A stretch of DNA of 64,000 bases from Tropicibacter alexandrii (GCF_003667315.2 NZ_RCTZ02000001.1:462043-526042), one strand, 5' to 3'. Positions 25,735 through 34,234 are shown, numbered from the stretch's first letter. The notes: generated by a model not told the origin, from the letters alone. Made by a program: numbers and translations.

Positions 25735-27684
25735 ATGGCCCAAGTTTCCCTGACATTTCCTGACGGCTCGAAACGCGACTTCGACAAGGGCGTGACCCCG
25801 GCCGCCGTGGCCGAAGGGATTTCGAAATCCCTTGGCAAGAAAGCCATTTCCGCGTTGGTCAACGGCGCGCATTACGATCTTCAATGGCCCATCGAGGCGG
25901 ATGCCGAAATCGCCATCAACACCATGGCCGATGACGCGCCCGCGCTAGAGCTGATCCGCCATGACTGCGCCCATATCATGGCCCGCGCCGTGCAGGAGCT
26001 TTGGCCGGATGTGAAGGTCACCATCGGCCCCGTCATCGACAACGGCTGGTACTACGATTTCGACCGGGCAGAGCCGTTCACGCCCGAGGACCTTGGCGCC
26101 ATCGAGAAGAAGATGCGCGAGATCATCAACAAGCGTGACCCCGTCCGGACCGAAGTCTGGTCGCGCGCCGATGCCATCGCGCATTACGAGGCCAATGGCG
26201 AGCACTACAAGGTCGAACTGGTCAACGCCATTCCCGACGATGGCCAGCCGATCCGCATGTATTGGCATGGCGACTGGCAGGACCTGTGCCGTGGCCCGCA
26301 TCTGCAACATACCGGGCAGGTCCCCGGTGACGCGTTCAAGCTGATGAGCGTGGCCGGCGCCTATTGGCGCGGCAATTCCGACAACGCCATGTTGCAGCGC
26401 ATCTACGGCGTCGCCTTCAAGAACAAGGAAGACCTGCGCAAATACCTCAACATGCTGGAAGAGGCCGCCAAGCGCGACCACCGCAAGCTGGGCCGGGAGA
26501 TGGACCTCTTCCACATGCAGGAGGAAGCGCCGGGCCAGATCTTCTGGCACCCCAATGGCTGGAAAATCTACACCACGCTGCAGGACTACATGCGCCGCCA
26601 GCAGCAAAAGGGCGGCTATGTCGAGGTGAACACCCCGCAAGTCGTGGACCGCAAGCTGTGGGAAAAATCCGGCCACTGGGAGAAGTATCAGGAGAACATG
26701 TTCATCGTCGAAGTGGACGAGGAGCATGCCCGCGAAAAGGCCGTGAACGCGCTCAAGCCGATGAACTGCCCCTGCCACGTGGAAATCTTCAAGGTCGGGC
26801 TGAAATCCTACCGCGATCTTCCACTGCGCATGGCCGAGTTCGGGTCTTGCGCGCGGTATGAGCCCTCGGGCGCGCTGCATGGCATCATGCGGGTACGTGG
26901 CTTCACGCAAGACGACGCGCATATCTTTGCGACGGAGGAACAGATTGCATCCGAGTGTCAGAAGTTCATCGACTTCCTGTCCGAAATCTACCGCGATCTG
27001 GGCTTTGCCAAGTTCGACATCCTGTTCTCGGACCGCCCCGACATGCGGGCTGGCAGCGACGAGGTCTGGGACAAGGCCGAGGGGGCGCTTCTGGCCGCGA
27101 CCCGCGCCGCCGGGATCGAGCCCAAGATGAACCCCGGCGAGGGCGCGTTTTACGGCCCCAAGCTGGAATTCTCGCTGACCGACGCGATTGGCCGGGTCTG
27201 GCAATGCGGCACCTTCCAGGTGGATTTCGTGCTGCCGGAACGGCTGGACGCCACCTATATCGGGCAGGACGGGGCCAAGCATCGCCCGGTGATGCTGCAC
27301 CGCGCCTGCCTTGGGTCTTTTGAGCGCTTCATCGGCATCTTGATCGAGGAACACGCGGGCAAGCTGCCCTTCTGGCTGGCCCCGCGTCAGGTGGTCGTCG
27401 CGTCGATCACCTCGGACGCGGATGCATACGTGGCCGAGGTCGTCGATGCGCTGGTCAAGGCGGGTGTGCGCGCCGAGGCCGACGTGCGCAACGAAAAGAT
27501 CAACTACAAGGTGCGCGAGCACAGCCTTGGCAAGGTGCCGGTCATCCTTGCCGTGGGTCACCGCGAGGTCGAGGAGCGGACCGTCTCGGTAAGGCGTCTG
27601 GGCGAAAAGCAGACCTCGATGGCAACGCTGGACGATATCGTGGCAGAGTTGAAGGGTGCCGCGACACCTCCGGACTTGAAATGA
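25735..27684 (+). CDS. thrS: Threonyl-tRNA synthetase
   Basis: This 649-residue class II synthetase charges tRNA-Thr. It has an N-terminal TGS domain ([10 protein letters not shown]), the editing domain with [11 protein letters not shown] near residue 73 and the [12 protein letters not shown] motif, the catalytic core with [11 protein letters not shown] (zinc Cys), the motif 2 region [20 protein letters not shown] and [22 protein letters not shown], and the anticodon-binding domain. GGAGCACGGCCC precedes the ATG. The N-terminal ISKSL codons form a 20 bp palindrome. No T-box leader is seen. Confidence 0.98.
   Translation: MAQVSLTFPDGSKRDFDKGVTPAAVAEGISKSLGKKAISALVNGAHYDLQWPIEADAEIAINTMADDAPALELIRHDCAHIMARAVQELWPDVKVTIGPVIDNGWYYDFDRAEPFTPEDLGAIEKKMREIINKRDPVRTEVWSRADAIAHYEANGEHYKVELVNAIPDDGQPIRMYWHGDWQDLCRGPHLQHTGQVPGDAFKLMSVAGAYWRGNSDNAMLQRIYGVAFKNKEDLRKYLNMLEEAAKRDHRKLGREMDLFHMQEEAPGQIFWHPNGWKIYTTLQDYMRRQQQKGGYVEVNTPQVVDRKLWEKSGHWEKYQENMFIVEVDEEHAREKAVNALKPMNCPCHVEIFKVGLKSYRDLPLRMAEFGSCARYEPSGALHGIMRVRGFTQDDAHIFATEEQIASECQKFIDFLSEIYRDLGFAKFDILFSDRPDMRAGSDEVWDKAEGALLAATRAAGIEPKMNPGEGAFYGPKLEFSLTDAIGRVWQCGTFQVDFVLPERLDATYIGQDGAKHRPVMLHRACLGSFERFIGILIEEHAGKLPFWLAPRQVVVASITSDADAYVAEVVDALVKAGVRAEADVRNEKINYKVREHSLGKVPVILAVGHREVEERTVSVRRLGEKQTSMATLDDIVAELKGAATPPDLK
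25814..25833. repeat. 20 bp TTCGAA-centred palindrome inside thrS
   Basis: AAGGGATTTCGAAATCCCTT is a perfect palindrome in the TGS-domain coding region. It encodes EGISKSL, which is conserved in ThrRS, so codon choice rather than insertion may explain it. Confidence 0.7.
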
Positions 27685-27691
27685 GACTCTG

Positions 27692-27717
27692 GTAGGATGG
27701 GTTTGAACCCATCCTAC
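27692..27717. repeat. 26 bp dispersed palindrome, copy 2 of 5 (variant centre)
   Basis: GTAGGATGGG and CCCATCCTAC arms flank TTTGAA instead of TGATCA. It lies 7 bases after the thrS stop codon and just before the thrS terminator. The paired arms are fully kept although the centre differs. Confidence 0.85.
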
Positions 27718-27730
27718 ATGGGACGCGACA

Positions 27731-27755
27731 GGGCGGCCTCGGGGCCGCCCTTTTT
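27731..27755 (+). terminator. Rho-independent terminator of thrS
   Basis: GGGCGGCC-TCGG-GGCCGCCC is followed by five T residues, 46 bases after the thrS stop. Confidence 0.93.
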
Positions 27756-27811
27756 CATGTCCGGGCTGTTACAGACCTGACAAGGCGCGTGAGCCCGGCG
27801 ACTTTGGCCCG

Positions 27812-27880
27812 GTTTCAATGGTTCAAGCCTGAAACATTTTCGTAAATTCGCCCGCGATGCCGCACGGCAGAATGTTTCAG
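27812..27880. promoter_or_regulatory. Inverted TGAAAC/GTTTCA sites upstream of the bufferin operon
   Basis: The 307-base gap between the thrS terminator and bufA holds GTTTCA at 27812, CTGAAACATT at 27829-27838 and its exact inverse AATGTTTCAG at 27871-27880, arms centred 42 bases apart (four helix turns). It may bind a regulator of the operon. No sigma factor or regulator gene is adjacent, and I see nothing else in the gap. Confidence 0.4.
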
Positions 27881-28063
27881 AGCGCCTCAAGATGCCGAAA
27901 ATCACGGGATTTTCCGCTCACCAACCACTGGCGATCCCTGACAGCACCGTGATGCACGTCCCCGTGAGTGGCGGCTTTTCGCCGACGCCGACAAGTTTGG
28001 ATCACCGCTGGTCGAGACATCCGGCGGCAAGCATTCAACCCTCGCAAGACGAAAGGACATCCC

Positions 28064-28363
28064 ATGTCGAAATCCCTCAAGACAGCCGCCATCCTCGGTG
28101 CCTTTGCCGCCAGCTTTGCCGCCGGTGGCGCCCATGCCATGGATCAGGAAAAGTGCTTCGGCGTGTCGCTGGCCGGTGAAAACGGTTGTGCGGCGGGCCC
28201 CGGCACCACCTGCGCCGGCACCTCGACCGTCGACTACCAAGGCAACGCATGGACGCTGGTCGATGCCGGCACCTGCGCCGAGATCGAGCTGCCCGCGATG
28301 GCCGACGGCACCCCGCGCATGGGCTCGCTCGAAGAACTCGACCGCGACCTGCCGATGTCGTGA
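28064..28363 (+). CDS. bufA1: BufA1-like DUF2282 bufferin precursor
   Basis: This 99-residue protein has a signal peptide ([16 protein letters not shown]) and a mature part with four cysteines in the DUF2282 pattern: [32 protein letters not shown] and GTCAEI. DUF2282 proteins (BufA1, bufferins) are precursors of periplasmic RiPPs whose cysteines are converted to thiooxazole-type groups that bind copper. Its place before DUF692, DUF2063 and DoxX genes matches that operon. The ATG at 28064 follows GAAAGGAC. The 26 bp palindrome lies in the 54-base gap to the next gene. Confidence 0.88.
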   Translation: MSKSLKTAAILGAFAASFAAGGAHAMDQEKCFGVSLAGENGCAAGPGTTCAGTSTVDYQGNAWTLVDAGTCAEIELPAMADGTPRMGSLEELDRDLPMS

Positions 28364-28373
28364 CGACTGCAAA

Positions 28374-28399
28374 GTAGGATGGGTGATCACCCATCCTAC
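28374..28399. repeat. 26 bp dispersed palindrome, copy 3 of 5
   Basis: A perfect copy identical to those at 4249, 42103 and 53077 lies inside the bufferin operon, between bufA and the ribosome binding site (GGAGG, 28408-28412) of the DUF692 gene. A hairpin here could lower or stabilise expression relative to the precursor. Confidence 0.9.
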
Positions 28400-28417
28400 C
28401 CCCTGCCGGAGGCCAAC

Positions 28418-29262
28418 ATGTTCGACCAATCCCATAGCCTGCCCGCCGCCCCGGGTGTCGGCTACAAGCCGCAGCACTACAGCCAGATCATGGCCGAGGC
28501 CGCCCCCGTCCAATGGCTGGAAATCCACGCCGAGAACTACATGGGCGACGGCGGACGCCCGCTGGCACAGCTGCGCAACCTCGCCACGCAGTTCCCAATC
28601 TCTGTGCATGGTGTCGGCCTATCGATCGGGGCCCCCGCCCGCTCGACCTCGATCACCTTGCGCGCCTCGCCCGTCTCATCGGCTGGTTGAACCCCGCCAG
28701 CTTTTCCGAGCACCTCGCCTGGTCCACCCATGACACGGGCTTTCTCAACGACCTGCTGCCCCTGCCCTACACCAAGACCACCCTGACCCGCATCTGCGAT
28801 CACATCGATCAGGTCCAGTCGACGCTGAACCGCCGGATGCTGCTGGAAAACCCCTCCTCCTATCTCGCCTTCGCCGAAAGCACCTGGGCGGAGCCCGACT
28901 TCCTGCGCGAGATCGCCCGCCGCACCGGCTGCGGCCTGCTGCTCGACGTCAACAACATCTTCGTCTCCGCCACCAATCTGGGCTTTTCGCCCCAAGACTA
29001 TATCGACCGCTTCCCCCTCGACGCCGTGGGCGAAATCCACCTTGGCGGGCATGACGATGACACCGACGATCACGGCGCGCCGCTTTTGATCGACAGCCAC
29101 GGGCGCGAAGTCGCCGATCCGGTCTGGGCTTTGCTCGATCACACGCTGGCGCAATCGGGCCCGCGCCCGATCCTGATCGAATGGGACACCGATGTGCCCG
29201 ACTGGCCAGTGCTGCGCGCCGAAGCCTTGCGCGCCGCTCAAGCCCTCTGCGTCGGAGCCTGA
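28418..29262 (+). pseudogene. bufB: BufB-like DUF692 (MNIO) enzyme, frameshifted
   Basis: Two overlapping frames together encode a full DUF692 protein of about 281 residues. Frame 1 (from ATG 28418) gives [21 protein letters not shown] and [13 protein letters not shown]. Frame 2 continues with [49 protein letters not shown] and LIEWDTD. The switch falls at 28634-28639 in the GC run GGGGCCCCCGCCCG, where one base seems to be missing. DUF692 enzymes are multinuclear iron oxidases that modify precursor cysteines with a DUF2063 partner. All metal-ligand motifs survive across the two frames, so a sequencing error or recent mutation are both possible. Confidence 0.82.
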
Positions 29263-29263
29263 C

Positions 29264-30016
29264 ATGACCACCGCGACCGAAGACGCCTTCCGCATCGCCC
29301 TGCTGGACCCGTCCAGACCGACGCCAGAGGGCTTGACCGATGGCGCAGGCCGTCCCGCCGGCCGACGCTATGCGGTTTATCGCAACAATGTCGCCGTCTC
29401 GCTGCGCGAGGCGCTGGAGGCGGGTTTTCCCGCGATCCGCTCGCTGATCGGCGCGCAGAACTTCGCCACCACGGCCCAGATGTTCTCGCGCCAATGCCTG
29501 CCCGACACGCCGATGATGTTCCGCTATGGCGCAGGCTTCCCGGAGTTTCTGGAAACGGTGCCACAGCTGCACCATCTGGGCTACCTGCCTGACGTGGCGC
29601 GCTTGGAACTGGCTTTGCGCGAAAGCTATCATGCCGCCGACGCCGCTCCGTTCGATCCGGCCAGCCTTGCGGACCTGACCGAAGCGCGCCTCGCCACCCT
29701 GCATCTGCCCATCGCACCGGCCACCCGCGTGGTGTCCTCGCCTTGGCCGATCCACGCGATCCACCGCTTCGCGCTGGAGCCGGGCGCGCCCAAACCCCCG
29801 GCCCACGCGCAAGACGTGCTGATCGCACGACCCGATTTCGACCCGGTGCCGCACCTGCTGCCCGCCGGAGCGGCGAAGATGATCCGCGCGCTGCTCCGAG
29901 GCCAGCCGCTGGCAGCGGCCGTGGACGCCGCCCCGGACGAGCTTGACCTGCCCGCCACCCTGTCGCTGCTGGTGACCAGCGGCGCCTTGGGCCACCCGAA
30001 AGGACCCCACCAATGA
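29264..30016 (+). CDS. bufC: BufC-like DUF2063 partner protein
   Basis: This 250-residue protein has the DUF2063 N-terminal pattern: RRYAVYRNNVAVSLREALE near residue 34, AGFPAIRSLIG and MFRYGAGFPEFLETVP. DUF2063 (MbnC-like) proteins bind the precursor leader and present it to the DUF692 enzyme. It starts two bases after the bufB stop and its own stop overlaps the DoxX start (ATGA), so the three genes are translationally coupled. The C-terminal part is less conserved, as is usual. Confidence 0.88.
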   Translation: MTTATEDAFRIALLDPSRPTPEGLTDGAGRPAGRRYAVYRNNVAVSLREALEAGFPAIRSLIGAQNFATTAQMFSRQCLPDTPMMFRYGAGFPEFLETVPQLHHLGYLPDVARLELALRESYHAADAAPFDPASLADLTEARLATLHLPIAPATRVVSSPWPIHAIHRFALEPGAPKPPAHAQDVLIARPDFDPVPHLLPAGAAKMIRALLRGQPLAAAVDAAPDELDLPATLSLLVTSGALGHPKGPHQ

Positions 30017-30594
30017 CCCTGCCCCAAAGCCTTGCCCCCTCATGGACCGCAGCCACCCGCCTGCTGGACCGCGCGGGCGACGAGATCCTGCCGCTGCTGG
30101 CGCGCTTTGCCTTTGCGGCGACGCTGCTGGGCTATTTCTGGGCCTCTGCCAAGACCAAGCTTGGCGACGGCCTCCTTGGCCTGTTCCAGCCTTCGCTCAA
30201 CGCCTATGCGCAGATCTTTCCACGCCAGATGGAGGCGCTGAACTACGATGCCAGCCAGCTGGGCCTCTTTCACTGGGCGGTGGTGATGGCCGGGACATGG
30301 GCCGAGTTCATCCTGCCGCTGCTGATCGTGCTGGGCCTTGCCACGCGGGTGTCGGCCCTCGGCATGGTCGGTTTCGTCATCGTCCAAAGCCTGACCGACC
30401 TGTACGGCCATGGCGGCATCGCCCATGTCGAGACGCTTGGCGCATGGTTCGACCGCATCCCCGATGCGCCGATCCTCGATCAGCGGCTGTTCTGGATGCT
30501 GGTGTTCACGACCCTGATCCTCAAGGGGGCCGGGTCGCTGTCGCTCGACGCGCTGGTCAAACGGCGGTACCAGCCGCTGCCGCATACCGCTTGA
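30013..30594 (+). CDS. bufD: DoxX family membrane protein (BufD-like)
   Basis: This 193-residue protein has about four membrane segments of the DoxX fold (FAATLLGYFWASAKTKLG, HWAVVMAGTWAEFILPLLI, TRVSALGMVGFVIVQSLTDLYG, LFWMLVFTTLILKGAGSLSLD). A DoxX member ends known bufferin operons, where its role is unclear; a redox or quinone-linked function is suggested for the family. The start overlaps bufC by four bases. A GC-rich hairpin without T run (30601-30619) separates it from the convergent ArsC-like gene. Confidence 0.88.
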   Translation: MTLPQSLAPSWTAATRLLDRAGDEILPLLARFAFAATLLGYFWASAKTKLGDGLLGLFQPSLNAYAQIFPRQMEALNYDASQLGLFHWAVVMAGTWAEFILPLLIVLGLATRVSALGMVGFVIVQSLTDLYGHGGIAHVETLGAWFDRIPDAPILDQRLFWMLVFTTLILKGAGSLSLDALVKRRYQPLPHTA

Positions 30595-30623
30595 ACGGCG
30601 GGCGGGGCCGTGCCCCGCCGCCC

Positions 30624-30935
30624 TCAGGTCAGAGCTGCCTGAACATCCTTGCCCCAGCCCAGCCACATCTCGTCACCGCGCGCAATCAGGGGCCGCTTCA
30701 TCAAGGTCGGATGCGCCGCCAGCAGGTCCAGCGGTGCGGACGCCCGCTCGGCCTCGCCCAGCGTCTGCCACGTGGTCGACCGCGTGTTCACCAGCGCCGC
30801 CCCGAAGCGGTCATACGCCTCGCGCAGGACCGTCTCAGGCACGCCATCGCTGCGCACGTCACGCAATTCCGCGTCCGGCAGGGCCTTCAACGCCTTGCGG
30901 CAGGTGTCACATGTCTTCAGACCATAAACGATCAT
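30624..30935 (-). CDS. ArsC/Spx-type thioredoxin-fold protein
   Basis: This 103-residue protein begins MIVYGLKTCDTCRKALKAL, with the CXXC at the thioredoxin-fold active site, and has the ArsC-family segment PTLMKRPLIARGDEM. It resembles Spx/ArsC-like proteins of the YffB type, which reduce a thiol or bind RNA polymerase; true arsenate reductase activity is not shown because no arsenic genes are nearby. It is convergent to the bufferin operon. The 272-base gap on the right (30936-31207) contains only the long leader of the cold shock gene. Confidence 0.85.
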   Translation of the reverse strand: MIVYGLKTCDTCRKALKALPDAELRDVRSDGVPETVLREAYDRFGAALVNTRSTTWQTLGEAERASAPLDLLAAHPTLMKRPLIARGDEMWLGWGKDVQAALT

Positions 30936-31207
30936 CTGTTCCCCAATTCCCCTTCATGGCAGCGCCCAACGCCCGCTCTCCGGGCATGCGCCGTTAACCA
31001 TTTTCACATAAATGAACCGGACCTGTAACACGATGCGGTTTTTCTTGATTTTCGCAAGACGCGCCAGAACGCTTTTGTCGTGACCCTCGATGATCGGTCG
31101 CAGCCGGGTGTGCCTTGCCCGGCGCGATCCCGAAAGGCGGCGGTGACGGGGTGGCCTCACCCGACATTGAGGCCAGAACAAAGGACTTGGAAAGGAGCAC
31201 GGGGATT

Positions 31208-31414
31208 ATGCCGAACGGCACCGTGAAATGGTTCAACACCACCAAAGGCTACGGGTTCATCGCCCCGGAAGAAGGCGGCAAGGATGTGTTCGTTCACATC
31301 TCGGCTGTCGAACGCTCGGGGTTGACGGGCCTCGCCGACAACCAGAAGGTCAGCTACGAATTGCGAGAGGGCCGCGACGGACGCCAGATGGCATCCGATC
31401 TCAAGACCCTCTGA
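31208..31414 (+). CDS. Cold shock protein
   Basis: This 68-residue single cold shock domain carries both nucleic-acid-binding motifs, KGYGFIAPE (RNP1) and DVFVHIS (RNP2), after GTVKWFN. Such proteins bind single-stranded RNA and DNA and act as RNA chaperones. GGAAAGGAGCACGG precedes the start. The roughly 270-base region upstream has no ORF of its own and may include a structured 5' leader, as is usual for csp genes. Confidence 0.95.
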   Translation: MPNGTVKWFNTTKGYGFIAPEEGGKDVFVHISAVERSGLTGLADNQKVSYELREGRDGRQMASDLKTL

Positions 31415-31436
31415 CCCGATTTTCGGCATTTCAGCC

Positions 31437-31461
31437 GGGCCGCCTGTGCGGCCCGTTTTTT
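31437..31461 (+). terminator. Terminator after cold shock gene
   Basis: GGGCCGC-CTGT-GCGGCCC is followed by G and six T residues. Confidence 0.92.
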
Positions 31462-31575
31462 ACGCCTCGTTCAAAGGTCTGAAGCAACAGTTAAGATTGC
31501 AGGGACTTCCGGCTTCGCATTCGGGGTCAAACTGCCTAGATTGATCCGTGGGGGCGCTGCAACAGGGGCAACGCC

Positions 31576-31920
31576 ATGAGTAGAGTCGCAAATTTCGAAG
31601 CCGCACCGGCGATCCCGTTCAAGGTCTATGCCGCGGTCGGGGCCATCGTGGCCACCGCGGTCATCGTCGGCGGGGCACAATTGTTGCCGCCCTTGACCGG
31701 CGAGCCGGTCGATTATCGCCACGTCTCCGACCGCGCCACCATCCACCGGGTCGATGAGCGCGCCTTTTGCCAAGAGACGATGCAGGGCGTGGATTGCGGA
31801 TGTTTCTCCTACCAAGCCTCGGCGATCTTGCGGGCCGACGCGCCGCGCATTCGCGGGCTTGCCTATGCAGACAAGTGGGAACTCGCCGTCGCGCAAGCCG
31901 GAGCGGCCTGCCGTCGCTAG
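31576..31920 (+). CDS. Small single-TM Cys-motif protein (paralogue A)
   Basis: This 114-residue protein has one N-terminal membrane segment (VYAAVGAIVATAVIVGGAQLL) and a soluble tail with FCQETMQGVDCGCFSYQASA and LAYADKWELAVAQAGAACRR. The next gene encodes a related protein with the same cysteine spacing. I do not recognise the family. Orientation suggests the tail is periplasmic, where the cysteines could form disulfides or bind a ligand. A small terminator separates it from its paralogue, so the two may be expressed separately. Confidence 0.72.
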   Translation: MSRVANFEAAPAIPFKVYAAVGAIVATAVIVGGAQLLPPLTGEPVDYRHVSDRATIHRVDERAFCQETMQGVDCGCFSYQASAILRADAPRIRGLAYADKWELAVAQAGAACRR

Positions 31921-31948
31921 GCATTTGCCACGAATTGTAAGTACTTGT

Positions 31949-31970
31949 GAGGCGCTTTCGGGCGCCTTTT
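31949..31970 (+). terminator. Terminator between paralogous small genes
   Basis: AGGCGC-TTTCGG-GCGCCT followed by a short T run lies 29 bases after the first stop codon. Confidence 0.75.
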
Positions 31971-32009
31971 GTGTCACCATGGCCGGGCTTTTCGATGTTG
32001 GGGGACATC

Positions 32010-32327
32010 ATGAAACCGGAACATATCGCCTCGGCCGGTGTGCTTGTCGCTTCGGCGCTTTTGCTGATGGCCGTGCAGACGGTGCCACCCTTGACGCAAG
32101 TCAGCGTGCCACCACCGCCACCGCTGGACGCGCGCGTGCTGACCGCGCGGATGGATGAGGCCGCCTATTGCCGCGACCACCTGTCCGGCGTCGATTGCAC
32201 CTGTTTCGCCTATCGCGCCGGGCTGGTGCTGAACGCGCCGCGCGACCCGCTGCCATGGCTGACCTATGCGGATCGCTGGGAATTGGCGCTGGGGCAGGCC
32301 CGCCAAAGCTGCGCGGTCGGGCTCTGA
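32010..32327 (+). CDS. Small single-TM Cys-motif protein (paralogue B)
   Basis: This 105-residue protein matches the preceding one: one membrane segment (SAGVLVASALLLMAVQTV), a short proline run, then YCRDHLSGVDCTCFAYRAGL and LTYADRWELALGQARQSCAV. The shared core is C-X8-C-X-C-F-X-Y, a YAD(K/R)WELA block and a terminal cysteine. GGGGGA precedes the ATG at 32010. The gene converges on metR and ends two bases before its stop. No function can be named. Confidence 0.72.
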   Translation: MKPEHIASAGVLVASALLLMAVQTVPPLTQVSVPPPPPLDARVLTARMDEAAYCRDHLSGVDCTCFAYRAGLVLNAPRDPLPWLTYADRWELALGQARQSCAVGL

Positions 32328-32329
32328 CC

Positions 32330-33235
32330 TCAGGCCTCTTGCAGGCGTTTCGCCTCTTGCCCCGCAAGCGCGATCAGCCGCTGCATGTAGGGCTTGTCCA
32401 GATCCTCGGTCCGCGTCGCCGCATAAAGGCGGCGCGTCAGCCCCTGCTCGGTCAAGGGCCGTGTCACGTAATCCGAGCTGTATTTGACCTCGCGCACCAC
32501 CCAGTCCGGCAGCACCGACACACCGCGATTAGAGGCCACCAACAGCAGGATCACCGCCGTCAGCTCCACCTGCCGGATCGCCGCCGGTTCGACCTTGGCG
32601 GGCGTCAGCAACTGGCTGAAGATATCCAGCCGCGCCCGGTCCACGGGATAGGTGATCAAGGTCTCGCCCCGGAAATCCTGCGCCTCGATAAAGGCTTTCT
32701 GTGCAAGCGGATGCTGGGCTGAGGCCACGAATACCGGCGCATAATCAAACAGCGGGGTAAAGGTCACGCCGGCCAAGTCCTCGGGGTCCGAGGACACGAC
32801 CACATCCACCTCTTCCTTCATCAAGGCGGGCAGCGCGTCGAAGGCCAGACCCGGGCGGATGTCCACATCCACATCCGGAAAGCTCTTGCGAAAGCCTTCG
32901 AGCACCGGGAACAGCCATTCGAAACAGGCATGGCATTCGATGGCGATATGCAGGCGGCCCGACGACCCGTCGCGCAGCCCCATGAATTCCGCCTGCACCG
33001 CCTCGACCTGCGGCAGGATCTGCTCGGCCAGCCGCAGCAGCCGCGTTCCGGCCGCCGACAGGCGCATCGGTTTCGACCGCCTTATGAAAAGTTCAACCCC
33101 GGCCTGATCCTCCAACCCCTTGATCTGATGGCTGAGCGCACTTTGCGTGATGTTCAGCACATCCGCCGCCTTGGCCACGCCGCCATGATCGTGGATCGCC
33201 TTGATGGTCCGCAGGTGGCGGAATTCGATATGCAT
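32330..33235 (-). CDS. metR: LysR family regulator MetR
   Basis: This 301-residue LysR protein resembles MetR through LNITQSALSHQIKGLED in the HTH, LFIRRSKPMRLSAAG, LHIAIECHACFEWLFP near residue 90 and VASNRGVSVLPDWVV. MetR uses homocysteine as co-inducer to activate methionine genes. It is divergent from metF with a 126-base gap, the classical arrangement. A GTG at 33241 is possible, but GAGG spaced five bases from the ATG at 33235 favours the latter. Confidence 0.9.
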   Translation of the reverse strand: MHIEFRHLRTIKAIHDHGGVAKAADVLNITQSALSHQIKGLEDQAGVELFIRRSKPMRLSAAGTRLLRLAEQILPQVEAVQAEFMGLRDGSSGRLHIAIECHACFEWLFPVLEGFRKSFPDVDVDIRPGLAFDALPALMKEEVDVVVSSDPEDLAGVTFTPLFDYAPVFVASAQHPLAQKAFIEAQDFRGETLITYPVDRARLDIFSQLLTPAKVEPAAIRQVELTAVILLLVASNRGVSVLPDWVVREVKYSSDYVTRPLTEQGLTRRLYAATRTEDLDKPYMQRLIALAGQEAKRLQEA

Positions 33236-33241
33236 ACGCAC

Positions 33242-33277
33242 CTCATGTTAGTGATGAGATTTATGAGTTTGTCTCAC
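33242..33277. promoter_or_regulatory. Candidate MetR operator
   Basis: CTCAT-N7-ATGAG, followed after four bases by another ATGAG and then CTCAC, lies between metR and metF. Multiple related half sites in a divergent LysR control region suggest the MetR binding site. Inference. Confidence 0.45.
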
Positions 33278-33361
33278 CATGCTGCATGTGCCACATAGGG
33301 TTCAAGACGGAAAACACACCGGATGTGTCGCAAAGCGACCCCGAGCACGAAAGAGATGATC

Positions 33362-34228
33362 ATGAAACGCCCCGAGATTTCCTTTGAGTTCTTTCCGCCC
33401 AAGAATATCGAGGGCACGTTTCGCCTGTGGGACACCACGCAGGTTCTCGCCCCGCTCAAGCCGCGCTTTGTCTCCGTGACCTATGGCGCGGGTGGCACGA
33501 CCCGGGACCTGACCCGCGACGTGGTCGGCACCCTGCACAAGCATTCCGGCCTGCGCACCGCCGCCCACCTGACCTGCGTCGACGCCACCCGCGACGAGAC
33601 GCTGAAGATCGCGCAGGATTTCGCCGCCGTGGGCGTCACCGACATCGTCGCCCTGCGCGGCGACCCGCCCAAGGGCTCGAACGGCTTCCAGCCCCACCCC
33701 GACGGCTTTGCCAATTCCGTCGAACTGATCGAGGCGCTGGCCGAGACCGGGCAGTTCACCATCCGCGTCGGCGCCTATCCCGACAAGCACCCCGAAGCGG
33801 CCACCGCGCAAGCGGATATCGACTGGCTCAAGCGCAAGATCGACGCTGGCGCCACCGAGGCGCTGACCCAGTTCTTCTTCGAGGCCGAGACCTTCTTCCG
33901 GTTCCGCGACGCGGCGGCGAAGGCGGGCATCGACCAGTACATCACCCCCGGCATCCTGCCGATCGAGAACTGGAAGGGCGCGCGCCGCTTTGCCGAAGGC
34001 TGTGGCACCTTCATCCCCGAGTGGGTGGCCGAGGCGTTCGAAAAGGCCGAGCGTGACAACCGTTCCGACCTGCTGGCCACGGCGATCTGCACCGAGCTGT
34101 GCACCGACCTGATCGAGGGCGGCGTGGACAAGCTGCACTTCTACACGCTGAACCGCCCGGAACTGACCCGCGACGTGTGTTTCGCGCTGGGGGTCACCCC
34201 CGAGGTCAAGCTGGAAAACGTCGCCTGA
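33362..34228 (+). CDS. metF: Methylenetetrahydrofolate reductase
   Basis: This 288-residue TIM-barrel flavoprotein reduces 5,10-methylene-THF to 5-methyl-THF for methionine synthesis. Motifs are ISFEFFPPKN with the catalytic Glu, VTYGAGGTTRD, HLTCVDATRDE, VALRGDPPKG and AGATEALTQFFFEAE. I start at the ATG at 33362 preceding KRPEISFEFF; a frame open from 33323 adds 13 residues. Its divergent partner metR probably activates it. Confidence 0.96.
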   Translation: MKRPEISFEFFPPKNIEGTFRLWDTTQVLAPLKPRFVSVTYGAGGTTRDLTRDVVGTLHKHSGLRTAAHLTCVDATRDETLKIAQDFAAVGVTDIVALRGDPPKGSNGFQPHPDGFANSVELIEALAETGQFTIRVGAYPDKHPEAATAQADIDWLKRKIDAGATEALTQFFFEAETFFRFRDAAAKAGIDQYITPGILPIENWKGARRFAEGCGTFIPEWVAEAFEKAERDNRSDLLATAICTELCTDLIEGGVDKLHFYTLNRPELTRDVCFALGVTPEVKLENVA

Positions 34229-34234
34229 CGCGGC

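Noticed and set aside
24231..25862. Longer MFS start at 25862
   Set aside because: It would cross the thrS start and the palindrome array; AGGAG before 25469 gives a normal N-terminus.
33242..33361. Possible SAM riboswitch before metF
   Set aside because: The 120-base gap shows no SAM-I or SAM-II core; short repeats there fit a MetR site better.
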